Assembly (NCBI RefSeq): GCF_000426605.1
Contig: NZ_AUFR01000005.1
Coordinates: forward strand, 62,001-126,000
DNA: 64,000 nucleotides
Direction of reading: 5' to 3'
Source of the DNA: Propionibacterium acidifaciens DSM 21887
Lineage (GTDB): Bacteria; Actinomycetota; Actinomycetes; Propionibacteriales; Propionibacteriaceae
Of the stretch, positions 17,485 through 26,399 are shown one piece after another (the first letter of the stretch is position 1; each line of letters starts with the position of its first letter). The translations under genes and the position numbers were made by a program. Below the pieces are notes generated by a model, which was not told the DNA's origin, ran no database searches, and worked only from the letters and a program-made list of their open reading frames with translations.

Positions 17485-18344
17485 AGTCCGTATGCCTCCT
17501 TGAGATGCTGCTGTGCGACGGCCCACTCCTGCGGAGCGACCCTCATGAAGTGGAGCTTCTCGCGGGTCTCGAGGAAGTCCACGCCCTTCGCGAGCCTGGT
17601 GTCGACGACGAGGCAGCGCGGCCTGTCGTTGTCGACGCCGTGGCGGAGCTCCTCGAGGAGCTCGACGACCCTGCCCAGGTCATTGCCGTCGCATCGACGG
17701 GTCTCCCAGCCGAAGGCCCGGAAGCGCCCGTCGATGGACTCGGTGCCCATGATCTCCTGGCTCCTGCCGTCGGCCTGCTGGTTGTTGAAGTCGACGATCG
17801 CGATGAGGTTGTCGAGCCTGAAGTGGGCCGCGGTCTGCGCGGCCTCCCAGGTGGAGCCCTCGTCGAGCTCGCCGTCGGACAGGACGTTGTAGCAGACGTT
17901 CCCGGTGTTGCCCTTGCGCTTGAGACCGAGGGCGATGCCGTTGGCGATGACCAGGCCGTGGCCGAGGGAGCCGCCGGAGATCTCGACACCGGGGGTGTAC
18001 GAGGCCATGGCCGACATCGGCAGGCGGGAGTCGTCGGTGGCGTAGGTGTCCAGCTCGTCCTCGGGGATCATGCCGATCTCGACGAGCGCGGCGTAGATCG
18101 CCAGACCGTAGTGGCCCATCGAGACGAGCACGCGGTCGCGGTCCTCCCACTCGGGGTTCCTCGGGTCGATCCTGGCCTGGTCGACGTACAGCGCGGCAAG
18201 CACGTCCGACAGGCCGAGGGCCTGGCCGATGTAGCCCTCGCCCTGCACCTCGGCCTCGCGCAGTGCGTTGCGGCGGATGCGGTAGGCCGCCATGCGGAGC
18301 GTCTCGAGGCGCTCCGGCGTGATCGGTTCGCGGTTGGTTGTCAT
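17481..18344 (-). CDS. transketolase N-terminal subunit (split transketolase)
   Basis: 287 residues equal to the TPP diphosphate-binding domain. It has an N-terminal RRNALREAEVQGEGYIGQALG helix, MGHYGLAIYA, GGSLGHGLVIANG, and the Mg-TPP motif SDGELDEGSTWEA followed by NN. The ATG at 18344 has GGAGGAG 7 bases upstream and beats the GTG at 18350. It lies 21 bp after the dehydrogenase gene in the same operon and is coupled to the C-half by ATGA. A housekeeping transketolase would normally be a single 650-700 residue chain, so this pair is probably a pathway-specific enzyme. Confidence 0.88.
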   Translation of the reverse strand: MTTNREPITPERLETLRMAAYRIRRNALREAEVQGEGYIGQALGLSDVLAALYVDQARIDPRNPEWEDRDRVLVSMGHYGLAIYAALVEIGMIPEDELDTYATDDSRLPMSAMASYTPGVEISGGSLGHGLVIANGIALGLKRKGNTGNVCYNVLSDGELDEGSTWEAAQTAAHFRLDNLIAIVDFNNQQADGRSQEIMGTESIDGRFRAFGWETRRCDGNDLGRVVELLEELRHGVDNDRPRCLVVDTRLAKGVDFLETREKLHFMRVAPQEWAVAQQHLKEAYGL

Positions 18345-18365
18345 TGTCACTCCTCCTCGGACGCG

Positions 18366-19139
18366 TCAGGCGATGTAGGCGCCGCCGTTGATCGACTGGG
18401 TCGTTCCCGTGACGTAGCCGGCGTCCTCGCTGGACAGCCAGACGTACATGTTGGCGATGTCGCGGCCGGTGCCCTGGCGCCTCATCGGGATGGTCGCGGT
18501 GAGCCTCTCCTCGTCCTCGGCGCTGTTGCCGGCGCGGATGTCGGTGGCGACGACGGCCGGGCAGATGGCGTTGACGGTGATGCCCTGCGGGGCCATCTCG
18601 CGGGCCAGCGAGCGGGTCAGGCCGAGCACGCCGGCCTTGGCCGCCGAGTACGGGGTCTTGCTGAAGACGCCGCCGCCCTGCTGGGCGGAGACGGAGCTCA
18701 TGTTGACGATGCGGCCGTAGCCGCCGTCGATCATGGCGGGCAGGAAGGCCTGGCAGGTGTTGAAGACGCCGGTCAGGTTGACGGCGATGACCCTGTCCCA
18801 CAGCTGCGGGGTGACCTCGAGGAAGGGCACCGGGGAGGGGATGCCGGCAACGTTGGCCAGGGCCCCCACCGGAGGAAGATCGGATGCCGCGATCCGCTTG
18901 GCGGTGTCGAAGACCTGCTCGCGGTTCGTGACGTCCACCGCGTAGGCGGCGACCTGGGCGCCGGTGTCCTCCGCGATGGTCTCGGCCGCGCTCGTGACGC
19001 CCTCCCCGTTCATGTCGAGGACGACGACCGCCCAGCCCTCCTCTGCGTAGCGCTGGGCGGTCGCATGGCCGATGCCGTGGGGCGAGGCGGCGCCCGTCAC
19101 CACCGCCGTTCGAGGGCCAACACCAGTTCCGAGTCCCAT
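18366..19139 (-). CDS. short-chain dehydrogenase/reductase
   Basis: A 257-residue classical SDR. The nucleotide motif is TGAASPHGIG (15-24), NVAG is near 96-99, the catalytic Ser is in NMSS (about 148), and Y164-x3-K168 is in PYSAAK. The C-terminal NGGAYIA is typical. D42 after the second strand suggests NAD(H) rather than NADP(H). It is the first gene of the SDR-transketolase operon, so it likely oxidises a polyol or sugar to the ketose used by the transketolase. A GGAGAT ribosome site precedes the ATG. Confidence 0.9.
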   Translation of the reverse strand: MGLGTGVGPRTAVVTGAASPHGIGHATAQRYAEEGWAVVVLDMNGEGVTSAAETIAEDTGAQVAAYAVDVTNREQVFDTAKRIAASDLPPVGALANVAGIPSPVPFLEVTPQLWDRVIAVNLTGVFNTCQAFLPAMIDGGYGRIVNMSSVSAQQGGGVFSKTPYSAAKAGVLGLTRSLAREMAPQGITVNAICPAVVATDIRAGNSAEDEERLTATIPMRRQGTGRDIANMYVWLSSEDAGYVTGTTQSINGGAYIA

Positions 19140-19159
19140 GTCTGGATCTCCTCACGTCG

Positions 19160-19202
19160 TTGTGATATCCGACAATCAACTGTTTTCTGTCGACTGTTGA
19201 CA
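19160..19202 (-). promoter_or_regulatory. AT-rich operator/promoter region of the SDR operon
   Basis: An unusually AT-rich stretch before the dehydrogenase holds two dyads. TTGT-N8-ACAA spans 19160-19175. The near-palindrome TGTCGACTGTTGACA spans 19188-19202, with 6 of 7 base pairs symmetric. Both have the GT...AC architecture bound by FadR/FCD-type GntR regulators, one of which is encoded just upstream on the same strand. The -10/-35 elements cannot be assigned with confidence. Confidence 0.5.
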
Positions 19203-19256
19203 TAAACGATAAGGCGGTCCCTCCCCCGCCGTCAAGCACTCCGGGGCACGAAGAAG

Positions 19257-19538
19257 GGGGATCCGCACAAGGCGGCCGAGGCTGCGTCGGACGGGATGGC
19301 TGCGCGGGCGGGCCCGATGCGGGCGTCTGCGGCGATGTCGGCGGTGGCGGGGAATCCGCGGGCGCGCGGGCGGACCTGACCTGGTCGGCTCGCTGACGGT
19401 CGTCTGCTCGAGGGAATCAGCGGGCGGGCCAGACACCGCAGCAGCCCTGGGAATCGTCATGAAGGAGAAATCCGCGGGCGGGCGCCCGGCCATCGACCGG
19501 CACCGGACGGCAGCCGGGGGAACCGGCGGGCGGGGCGC
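19257..19538. repeat. degenerate GC-rich repeats between the SDR operon and the regulator
   Basis: The roughly 400-base gap 19203-19605 holds no convincing gene. It holds a recurring element of the form GGAATCCGCGGGCGGGC. Copies start at 19351, 19413, 19467 and 19519, with weaker versions at 19257 and 19294. Spacing is about 37-62 bases. I know of no named family for it. It could be a binding array, a small-RNA locus or decayed sequence. Confidence 0.4.
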
Positions 19539-19605
19539 GACGCCCCACCGGCCCTGGCGCCCCCACCCGCGCGACGGGAGGCGGGCCCAGCGACGGACCC
19601 GGGGC

Positions 19606-20262
19606 TCAGGCGCCCATGCGGGAGACCCAGAAGGAGCCGGCCCTGCTCATGTGGTCGGCGAAGGCCCTGATGATCCCGTCCTCGCCGCCGGAGCGCAGCA
19701 TCCTCACGAGCGGCTCGTGATGGGCGCGGGTGACGATGACGGGGATGTCGGCGCCCTCGTTCATGGCGCCGGCGACGATGACGATGCGCATCTGGTCCTG
19801 GAGCTCGAGCCACTTGGCGAGCAGGAGCCCGTTGCCGGACAGCTCGCACAGCCTGCGGTGGAAGGCCAAGTCCTGCTCGACGGCCTCGGACAGGTCACTC
19901 GGGTCCTCCGCGGGAAGGGCCTCGGCGAGCGCATCGGCCTTCGCCTCGCGGTCCGTGCTGCGCGCCAGACGCACGGCGGCGCCGCACTCGAGGAAGGAGC
20001 GCACCTCGTACAGCTCGGTGACCTCAGTGGCGTCGAACGAGCGGACGACGAGGCGCCCGTGCGAGGCCGACTCGGCCAGCCCGGCCTGCTCGAGGGCGCG
20101 CAGCGCCTCCCGGACCGTGCCGCGGCTGACGGAGAACTGCGACGCCAGCTCGGTCTCGTTGAGGTGCTCCCCCACCGTCAGCTGACCGTCGAGGATCGCC
20201 TCGCGCAACTGGTCGAGCACCTGCGTCCGCAGGTTCACGCGTCGCACGGCAGTGATGCTCAT
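19606..20262 (-). CDS. GntR-family regulator, FadR subfamily (FCD domain)
   Basis: 218 residues. An N-terminal winged helix (about 10-70: QVLDQLREAILDGQL, then FSVSRGTVREALRALEQAGL) is joined to a helical FCD ligand domain (about 80-210) with the metal-site pattern EQDLAFHRRL, AHHEPLV and FADHM. FCD regulators usually sense organic acids or sugar acids and repress neighbouring catabolic genes. The gene sits directly upstream of the SDR-transketolase operon on the same strand, next to matching dyads, so it is the obvious candidate regulator. Confidence 0.92.
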   Translation of the reverse strand: MSITAVRRVNLRTQVLDQLREAILDGQLTVGEHLNETELASQFSVSRGTVREALRALEQAGLAESASHGRLVVRSFDATEVTELYEVRSFLECGAAVRLARSTDREAKADALAEALPAEDPSDLSEAVEQDLAFHRRLCELSGNGLLLAKWLELQDQMRIVIVAGAMNEGADIPVIVTRAHHEPLVRMLRSGGEDGIIRAFADHMSRAGSFWVSRMGA

Positions 20263-20312
20263 GACACACCCTTCGGTTGCTCGGTGCGGGGCGGCGCCCC
20301 GTCTGCTGGATC

Positions 20313-20369
20313 AGGGGCCGAGTGTACGCCGGGGACGACCTTGTCCCCCGCATTCCGGGCCTCGGCCCT
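20313..20369 (-). terminator. nested hairpin ending the nuo/prenyl synthase operon
   Basis: AGGGGCCGAG at 20313-20322 pairs, with one bulged G, with CTCGGCCCT (20361-20369). GGGGAC/GTCCCC (20331-20348) forms an inner hairpin. It sits immediately past the prenyl synthase stop and before the GntR gene. Confidence 0.55.
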
Positions 20370-20371
20370 GC

Positions 20372-21349
20372 TCAGACGGAGCGGCTCACGACCTCGTCGC
20401 ACAGCCGGTCGAGGGCGCGGCGCGCCGGTCCGGCCGGCAGGATGGACAGCTCGGCGCGGGCGAGCTCGGCGCGGCGCTCGATCTCCGCCCGGGCCTCGCC
20501 GATGACGTGGCTGGCCCGCAGTGCGGCGAGGGCGCGGGCGAGCTCGGCGTCGTCGCCCAGCCCCGTGCGGATGAGGGCCGTGAGCTCGGCGTCGGCCGGG
20601 TCGTCGCTGGCGGCGAGCATGAGGGTGGGCAGCGTCAGGACGCCCTCCCGCAGGTCCGTGCCGGGCGTCTTGCCGGTCTCGTCGCTCGTGATGTCGATGA
20701 GGTCGTCGGCCAGCTGGAAGACCACGCCGATCCGCATGCCGTAGCGCCCGATCGCGTCGACGACCCTCCGGTCGGCGCCGGAGACCATGGCGCCGAACAG
20801 CGCCGAGGTGCGGATGAGGGCGCCGGTCTTGCCCTCGATGACGCGCAGGTAGTGCTCCATCGGGTCGACGCCGGGCCGGGGGCCCTTCATCTCGCCGATC
20901 TGGCCGGCGACGAGCTCGGCGAAGGTCTCGGCCTGGAGCCGCACGTAGTCGGTGCCGAGATGGGTGACCTCGGTGGACGCCCGGGCGAAGAGCCAGTCGC
21001 CGACCATGATGGCCGTCGAGTTGCCGAAGGCCGCGTTGGCGCTGGGCACCCCGCGGCGCAGGTCCGCCTCGTCCATGACGTCGTCGTGGTAGAGCGAGGC
21101 GACGTGGGTCAGCTCGATGACGACGGCCGCGCGCACCACGTCGGCGAGCTCGGCCCGGGGGCCCAGGTGGCTGGCGACCGCCACGAGCATCGGGCGGAAG
21201 CGCTTGCCGCCGGCCCGGATCACATGATCCGCGGCCTCAGCCAGGAAAGGATTGTCGGCCCCGAGAGCCACCTGTCCGAGCCGGTGCTCGATGGCGGCGA
21301 GCTGCTCGTCGATGGCCCCGGCGAAGGCGTCGTCCTCGGCCTGGCTCAC
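20372..21349 (-). CDS. polyprenyl diphosphate synthase
   Basis: A 325-residue trans-prenyltransferase that extends farnesyl or geranylgeranyl diphosphate with isopentenyl diphosphate. The first Asp-rich motif DDVMD is at 89-93 and the second, DDLID, at 215-219. GGKRFRP is near 47-53. Lying 12 bp after nuoN at the end of the nuo operon, and with menF, menG and menA nearby, it most likely makes the side chain of menaquinone (hepta- to nonaprenyl). Chain length cannot be read with certainty. Confidence 0.92.
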   Translation of the reverse strand: MSQAEDDAFAGAIDEQLAAIEHRLGQVALGADNPFLAEAADHVIRAGGKRFRPMLVAVASHLGPRAELADVVRAAVVIELTHVASLYHDDVMDEADLRRGVPSANAAFGNSTAIMVGDWLFARASTEVTHLGTDYVRLQAETFAELVAGQIGEMKGPRPGVDPMEHYLRVIEGKTGALIRTSALFGAMVSGADRRVVDAIGRYGMRIGVVFQLADDLIDITSDETGKTPGTDLREGVLTLPTLMLAASDDPADAELTALIRTGLGDDAELARALAALRASHVIGEARAEIERRAELARAELSILPAGPARRALDRLCDEVVSRSV

Positions 21350-21361
21350 GGTCGTCTCCTA

Positions 21362-22915
21362 TCAGCGCAGGAATCCTGCTGCGCTCGTGAAAAGGTCGAG
21401 CACGAAACCGGGTGCAAGACCAAGGACAAGCGTACCGACGGCACCAACAGCGATCACCGTCCAGGTCGGCGTCCCGGCCTTGACGACGTCGACGGACCCG
21501 TCGGGCTCGTCGAAGTACATGACCTTGACCAGCCGGAAGTAGAAGGCCGCGGTGACCAGCGACATGACGACCGCCACCACGACGAGCCACGCGTAGCCGC
21601 CCTGCCAGCCGGCGCTGAAGGCCACCAGTTTGCCGACGAAGCCGCCGGTCATCGGGATGCCGGCCATCGACAGCAGGAAGAGCGTCATGATGGCGCCGAG
21701 CACGGGCTCGCGGCGTCCCAGGCCCGCCCAGGCCTCGAAGCCGGTGGCCTCGCCGCCGCTGCGGCGGACCATCGTGAGGACCGCGAAGGCGCCCATCGTC
21801 GCCAGGCCGTAGCCGGCCAGGTAGAACATGACGCCCGAGACCGAGCCGGAGCGCCCCTGCGCCAGTGCGGGACCGGCCATGGCGCCGACGACGGCGACGA
21901 GGATGAAGCCGGCGTGGGCGATCGAGGAGTAGGCCAGCAGGCGCTTGACGTCGGTCTGGGCCAGACCGACGAAACCGCCGAAGATCATCGTGCAGACGGC
22001 GATGACGGCGATGACGAGCTGCCAGTCCCAGCGCGCGCCGCCGAGGGCGACGAACAGCAGGCGCAGCAGGCCGCCGAAGGCCGCCAGCTTGGTGCACACG
22101 GCCATGAAGGCGGTGACCGGGGTGGGGGCTCCGGTGTAGACGTCGGGCACCCACGAGTGGAAGGGCACGGCGCCGATCTTGAACAGGACCCCCGCCGTCG
22201 TGAGCGCCAGACCGGCCATGAGCAGGGTCTGGGACTCGATGCCGAGCGTGACGCCCGCGTCGATGTCGGCGAAGGTGAAGGATCCGCAGAAGCCGTACAG
22301 CAGGGCCGCGCCGAACAGGAAGAGCGCGCTGGACATGGCCCCCAGCAGGAAGTACTTGAGGGCCGCCTCCTGCGAGAGCAGGCGCCGGCGCCGGGCCAGG
22401 CCGCACATGACGTACAGCGGCAGCGAGAGGATCTCGAGGGCGACGAACATCGTGAGGAGGTCGTTGGCGGCCGGGAAGACGAGCATGCCGAACAGCGACA
22501 GCTCGAGCAGGGCGAAGACCTCGGTGTTCTCCTGGCGGGCGGCGATGGCCTCGTGCTCGGCGCGGGAGCCGGGCACCGTGTGCGCCTGGGCGGCGAAGGA
22601 GCTCGTCCCCCCGCAGACGCGCCGCTCGCCGTACAGGAGCGTCGCGCCGAGCCCGAAGACGAGCATCATCGCCCACACGACGCGGGTGGGGCCGTCGACG
22701 CTCAGGCTGCCCTCCACGGCCGCACCGGGGACGTCCGACCAGCCGGCGCAGACGAGGGCGAGGGCGACGAGCTGGGCCAGCAGGGCCAGGCCGAACTGCG
22801 TGTCGAAGCGCCGGGTGCGGGGCACGAGGGCCTCGACGAGCACGGCGCACAGCACCCCGCACAGCATGACGAGCAGCGGGGCGATGAGCCCGTACTCGAT
22901 CGTGGGACTTGTCAT
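21362..22915 (-). CDS. nuoN: NADH-quinone oxidoreductase subunit N
   Basis: A 517-residue antiporter-like membrane subunit of complex I, with about 14 helices and one proton channel. It has the conserved Lys/Glu-bearing helices (KIGAVPFHSWVPDVYTGAPTPVTAFMAV) and the helix-5 glutamate region. It starts 3 bases after the nuoM stop. It is the last nuo gene before the prenyl synthase. Confidence 0.95.
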   Translation of the reverse strand: MTSPTIEYGLIAPLLVMLCGVLCAVLVEALVPRTRRFDTQFGLALLAQLVALALVCAGWSDVPGAAVEGSLSVDGPTRVVWAMMLVFGLGATLLYGERRVCGGTSSFAAQAHTVPGSRAEHEAIAARQENTEVFALLELSLFGMLVFPAANDLLTMFVALEILSLPLYVMCGLARRRRLLSQEAALKYFLLGAMSSALFLFGAALLYGFCGSFTFADIDAGVTLGIESQTLLMAGLALTTAGVLFKIGAVPFHSWVPDVYTGAPTPVTAFMAVCTKLAAFGGLLRLLFVALGGARWDWQLVIAVIAVCTMIFGGFVGLAQTDVKRLLAYSSIAHAGFILVAVVGAMAGPALAQGRSGSVSGVMFYLAGYGLATMGAFAVLTMVRRSGGEATGFEAWAGLGRREPVLGAIMTLFLLSMAGIPMTGGFVGKLVAFSAGWQGGYAWLVVVAVVMSLVTAAFYFRLVKVMYFDEPDGSVDVVKAGTPTWTVIAVGAVGTLVLGLAPGFVLDLFTSAAGFLR

Positions 22916-22918
22916 GAC

Positions 22919-24469
22919 TCACTTACCCCCGTTCGAGACGCTCGGCGCCGGATCGGACGCCGAGACGTGCACCATTGCCTGCTGCGCGGCCGGGGCGACC
23001 AGGTCGAGCGCCGGCTTGGGCACCAGGCCGAAGAACAGCATGAGGACGATGAGCGGCGCGATGACGGCCCGCTCGCGGCCGTTCAGGTCCCGCGTCATGT
23101 GCTTCTCGCTCGCCTCGGTCACCGGGCCCGTGAAGACCCGCTGGTAGGCCAGCATGACGTAGACCGCGGCGAGGACGGTGGCGACGACGGCCACCGCGAC
23201 GAAGACCAGGTGCCGGCTCCAGGCGCCGGACATGATGAGGTACTCGCCGGCGAAGTTCGCCAGGCCGGGCAGGCCGAGCGTCGCCAGGCCGGAGACGAGG
23301 AAGACGCCCGCCAGCACCGGGACGAGCTTCTGGGCCCCGCCGAAGTCGGCGACGAGGGCGGAGCCGCGCCGGTCGGCGAGGAAGCCGACGACGAGGAACA
23401 TGGCGGCCGCACTGAAGCCGTGGCCGAGCATGTAGAAGATCGAGCCGGTCAGTGAGGCGGTGGTGAACGAGAAGATGCCCAGCACCATGAAGCCGAAGTG
23501 ACTCACCGAGGTCCAGGCCACCAGACGCAGCAGGTTCTTCGCTCCGATCGCCATGAACGCCCCGTAGAAGATCGAGATGACCGCCAGGGTCAGCACGAAG
23601 GGCGTCGCCCACGTGCTCGCGCCCGGGAAGAAGGCCAGGCAGAAGCGGATCATGCCGAAGGTGCCGATCTTGTCGAGCGTGGCCACCAGGAGCGAGGAGG
23701 CGCCGGGCCGGGCCTGTTCGGCAGTGTCGGGCAGCCAGGTGTGCACCGGAACCATCGGGGCCTTGATCGCGAAGGCGATGAAGAAGGCCGCGAAGAGCCA
23801 GCGCTCGGTGCCGGTGCCCATCGGCAGGCCGGTCAGGTCGGAGGTGAGCAGGCTCGGGGCGCCCCGCCCGGCGGACAGCGCGTACATGCCGATGACGCCG
23901 GCCAACAGGACGAGGCCGCCGAGGAGGCTGTAGAGCAGGAACTTCAACGCGGCGCCCGTGCGGCCCGGCCCGCCCCAGCCGGCGACGAGGAAGTACATCG
24001 GGATGAGGGTGGCCTCGAAGAAGATGTAGAAGAGCAGCAGGTCAGAGGCCATGAAGACGTAGAGGGTGAAGCCCTCCAGCATCAGGGCCAGGGCCATGAA
24101 GGCCTCGGTGCTCCAGCGCGGCGGCAGCACGCCGTCGGCCTCGACCGGCCTGCCCGCCCTCCTCCTCGGGACGCGTCCGTCGCCGACGCGCCACTCGGCG
24201 AGCAGGACGATCGGCACGAGGATGACGGTGAGCAGGACGAGCAGCTTGGTCATGCCATCGGCGTCCAGGGCGTACCAGGCGCCGATGGCGCCGATCCAGC
24301 TGTGCCTCTCGGCGAGGGAGTCCATCGGCCAGACGGCGACGCCGAGGACGAGATCGGCCAGGGCGACGCACAGGGCGACGGCCTTGCCTCCGCGGCCTCC
24401 CAGGACGAGGACGAGGAGCGAGCCCGCGATCGGCAGCAGCCCCACGAGGGTGAGCCAGGGGAATGTCAT
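22919..24469 (-). CDS. nuoM: NADH-quinone oxidoreductase subunit M
   Basis: A 516-residue antiporter-like subunit. FYIFFEATLIPMYFLVAGWGG carries the conserved Glu, and FAIKAPMVPVHTWLPDTAEQARPGASSLLVATLDKIGTFGMIRF has the Lys/His residues of the channel. The strong GAGGAGGAG ribosome site before the ATG lies in the 12-bp gap after nuoL. Confidence 0.95.
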   Translation of the reverse strand: MTFPWLTLVGLLPIAGSLLVLVLGGRGGKAVALCVALADLVLGVAVWPMDSLAERHSWIGAIGAWYALDADGMTKLLVLLTVILVPIVLLAEWRVGDGRVPRRRAGRPVEADGVLPPRWSTEAFMALALMLEGFTLYVFMASDLLLFYIFFEATLIPMYFLVAGWGGPGRTGAALKFLLYSLLGGLVLLAGVIGMYALSAGRGAPSLLTSDLTGLPMGTGTERWLFAAFFIAFAIKAPMVPVHTWLPDTAEQARPGASSLLVATLDKIGTFGMIRFCLAFFPGASTWATPFVLTLAVISIFYGAFMAIGAKNLLRLVAWTSVSHFGFMVLGIFSFTTASLTGSIFYMLGHGFSAAAMFLVVGFLADRRGSALVADFGGAQKLVPVLAGVFLVSGLATLGLPGLANFAGEYLIMSGAWSRHLVFVAVAVVATVLAAVYVMLAYQRVFTGPVTEASEKHMTRDLNGRERAVIAPLIVLMLFFGLVPKPALDLVAPAAQQAMVHVSASDPAPSVSNGGK

Positions 24470-24481
24470 TTCTCCTCCTCC

Positions 24482-26389
24482 TCAGGCCAGTCGGCCCAGG
24501 ATCATCACGACGCCGATGATGACCGCGCCGAAGGTCATCAGGGCGCCGTAGCTGCGGACATATCCGTTCTCGAGCAGGCGCAGCACGCCGGACGCCCCCT
24601 TGGCGGCGGCGGCGCTGCCGGTGACGGCGCCGTCCACGACGTAGCGGTCGGTCAGCTCCAGACCGCCGCACAGCCGCTGGCCGGGGCGCATGAACACGGC
24701 CTCGTTGAACGAGTCGGCGTAGAGCTCGTTGCGCCCGGCGTTGACGAAGAAGTTCCGGCTCACGGGGGTCCGCTGGGCGATCGGGCGACGGTAGAGCACG
24801 ACGCCGAGCACGACGCCGCACACCACGACGGCCAGGGTGACCCACGCGATGGCGCCCGTCTCGACGACGTGGACCGGCTCGACCTCGGCGCCGACGGCGT
24901 CCGAGAGCCAGCCCTGGATCCAGCCGTTGAGGACCAGACCGCCGACGACCGATCCGATGGCCAGGACGACCAGCGGGAGGACCATGACCGGGCCCGGGCG
25001 GTGCGGGTGCACGCCCGGCAGGTGGCGGGACGGGCCGAAGAAGGTCATCATCATGAGGCGCGTCATGTAGAAGGCGGTGATCGCCGCACCGGCGACGGCG
25101 AGCCAGCCGAACAGCTGGCCCTTGCCGAAGGCCGCGTTGATGATGTGGTCCTTCGAGTAGTAGCCGGCGAAGAACGGGCAGCCGATGATCGCGAGGTAGC
25201 CCATCGCGAAGGTGCCGAAGACCCAGGGCATGCCCTTGGCGAGCGCGCCGAAGTGGCGCATGTCGGTGTCGTCGTCCATGCCGTGCATGACGGCGCCCGC
25301 CCCGAGGAACATGTTCGCCTTGAACATGCCGTGCGTGAGCAGGTGGAAGATCGCGAAGGCCACACCCGCCGGGCCGAGACCCGCGGCGAGCATCATGTAG
25401 CCGATCTGGCTCATCGTCGAGCCGGCCAGCACCTTCTTGATGTCGTCCTTGGCGCAGCCGATCCAGGCGCCGGCGAAGATCGAGCACAGGCCGACGATGG
25501 CGACGGCCAGGGCGGCCTCGTCGCTCAGCGTGAAGATCGCCTGCGAGCGGACGACGAGGTAGACGCCGGCGGTGACCATCGTCGCCGCGTGGATGAGCGC
25601 CGACACCGGCGTGGGGCCCTCCATGGCGTCGAGCAGCCACACCTGCAGCGGCACCTGGGCGGACTTGCCGCAGGCGGCCAGCAGGAGGAGCAGGCCCAGC
25701 GCCGTGGCCCAGCCGTGCGACAGCCCCGGCGCCCCGGCGTTGACGTCGGCGAAGGAGACCGAGCCGAACAGGGCGAACATCGCGAAGCTGGCGCACAGCA
25801 GTCCGAGGTCGCCGACCTTGTTGGTGAGGAAGGCCTTCTTGGCCGCCAGCGCCGCGGAGTTGCGGTCCTGCCAGAAGCCGATGAGCAGGTAGGAGGCCAG
25901 ACCGACGCCCTCCCAGCCGATGAACAGCATGACGTAGTTGTCGGCCAGCACGAGCGTCAGCATGGCGCCCAGGAAGAAGTTGAGGAAGGCGAAGAAGCGG
26001 CGGCGCTTCGGGTCGTCGGCCATGTAGCCGATCGAGTAGATGAAGATGAGCGAGCCGACGCCGGTGACGAGCAGGGCGAAGAGGATCGACAGCGGGTCGA
26101 CGAGCAGCGAGATCCGGACCGAGCGGCCGCCCGCCTCGATCCACGTGTAGAGGGGCACCGAGACCGCGCGGTCGGCGGCGGGGGCCCCGAGCATCTGGAC
26201 GAACTCGACCAGCGCGATGACGAGGGCGGCGATCGGGGACGCGGTGCCGAGCAGATGACCCCATGAGTCTCCGACGCGCCCGACGACGAGCAGGATGCCC
26301 GACACGGCGAGCGGGATCGCGATGAGCAGCCAGGCGGCGCCGAACGCGCCGGTGGCCGCCACCGGAGTGAGTGTTTCGAGAAGAGTCAC
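24482..26389 (-). CDS. nuoL: NADH-quinone oxidoreductase subunit L
   Basis: A 635-residue antiporter-like subunit with the long lateral helix that spans the membrane arm. Motifs seen: FFAFLNFFLGAMLTLVLADN, FIGWEGVGLASYLLIGFW, KSAQVPLQVWLLDAMEGPTPVSALIHAATMVTAGVY. The start is the GTG at 26389, 10 bases after the nuoK stop. Length is normal for the family. Confidence 0.95.
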   Translation of the reverse strand: MTLLETLTPVAATGAFGAAWLLIAIPLAVSGILLVVGRVGDSWGHLLGTASPIAALVIALVEFVQMLGAPAADRAVSVPLYTWIEAGGRSVRISLLVDPLSILFALLVTGVGSLIFIYSIGYMADDPKRRRFFAFLNFFLGAMLTLVLADNYVMLFIGWEGVGLASYLLIGFWQDRNSAALAAKKAFLTNKVGDLGLLCASFAMFALFGSVSFADVNAGAPGLSHGWATALGLLLLLAACGKSAQVPLQVWLLDAMEGPTPVSALIHAATMVTAGVYLVVRSQAIFTLSDEAALAVAIVGLCSIFAGAWIGCAKDDIKKVLAGSTMSQIGYMMLAAGLGPAGVAFAIFHLLTHGMFKANMFLGAGAVMHGMDDDTDMRHFGALAKGMPWVFGTFAMGYLAIIGCPFFAGYYSKDHIINAAFGKGQLFGWLAVAGAAITAFYMTRLMMMTFFGPSRHLPGVHPHRPGPVMVLPLVVLAIGSVVGGLVLNGWIQGWLSDAVGAEVEPVHVVETGAIAWVTLAVVVCGVVLGVVLYRRPIAQRTPVSRNFFVNAGRNELYADSFNEAVFMRPGQRLCGGLELTDRYVVDGAVTGSAAAAKGASGVLRLLENGYVRSYGALMTFGAVIIGVVMILGRLA

Positions 26390-26399
26390 CGCAGCCCCC

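Noticed and set aside
19176-19493. 105-codon minus-strand frame in the gap between the SDR operon and gntR
   Set aside because: Arg/His/Pro-rich composition, no ribosome site, and it overlaps the operator-like region and the repeats. Nothing resembles a protein domain.
19257-19538. CRISPR array
   Set aside because: Repeats are short, GC-only and degenerate, spacers are irregular, and there are no cas genes in the window.
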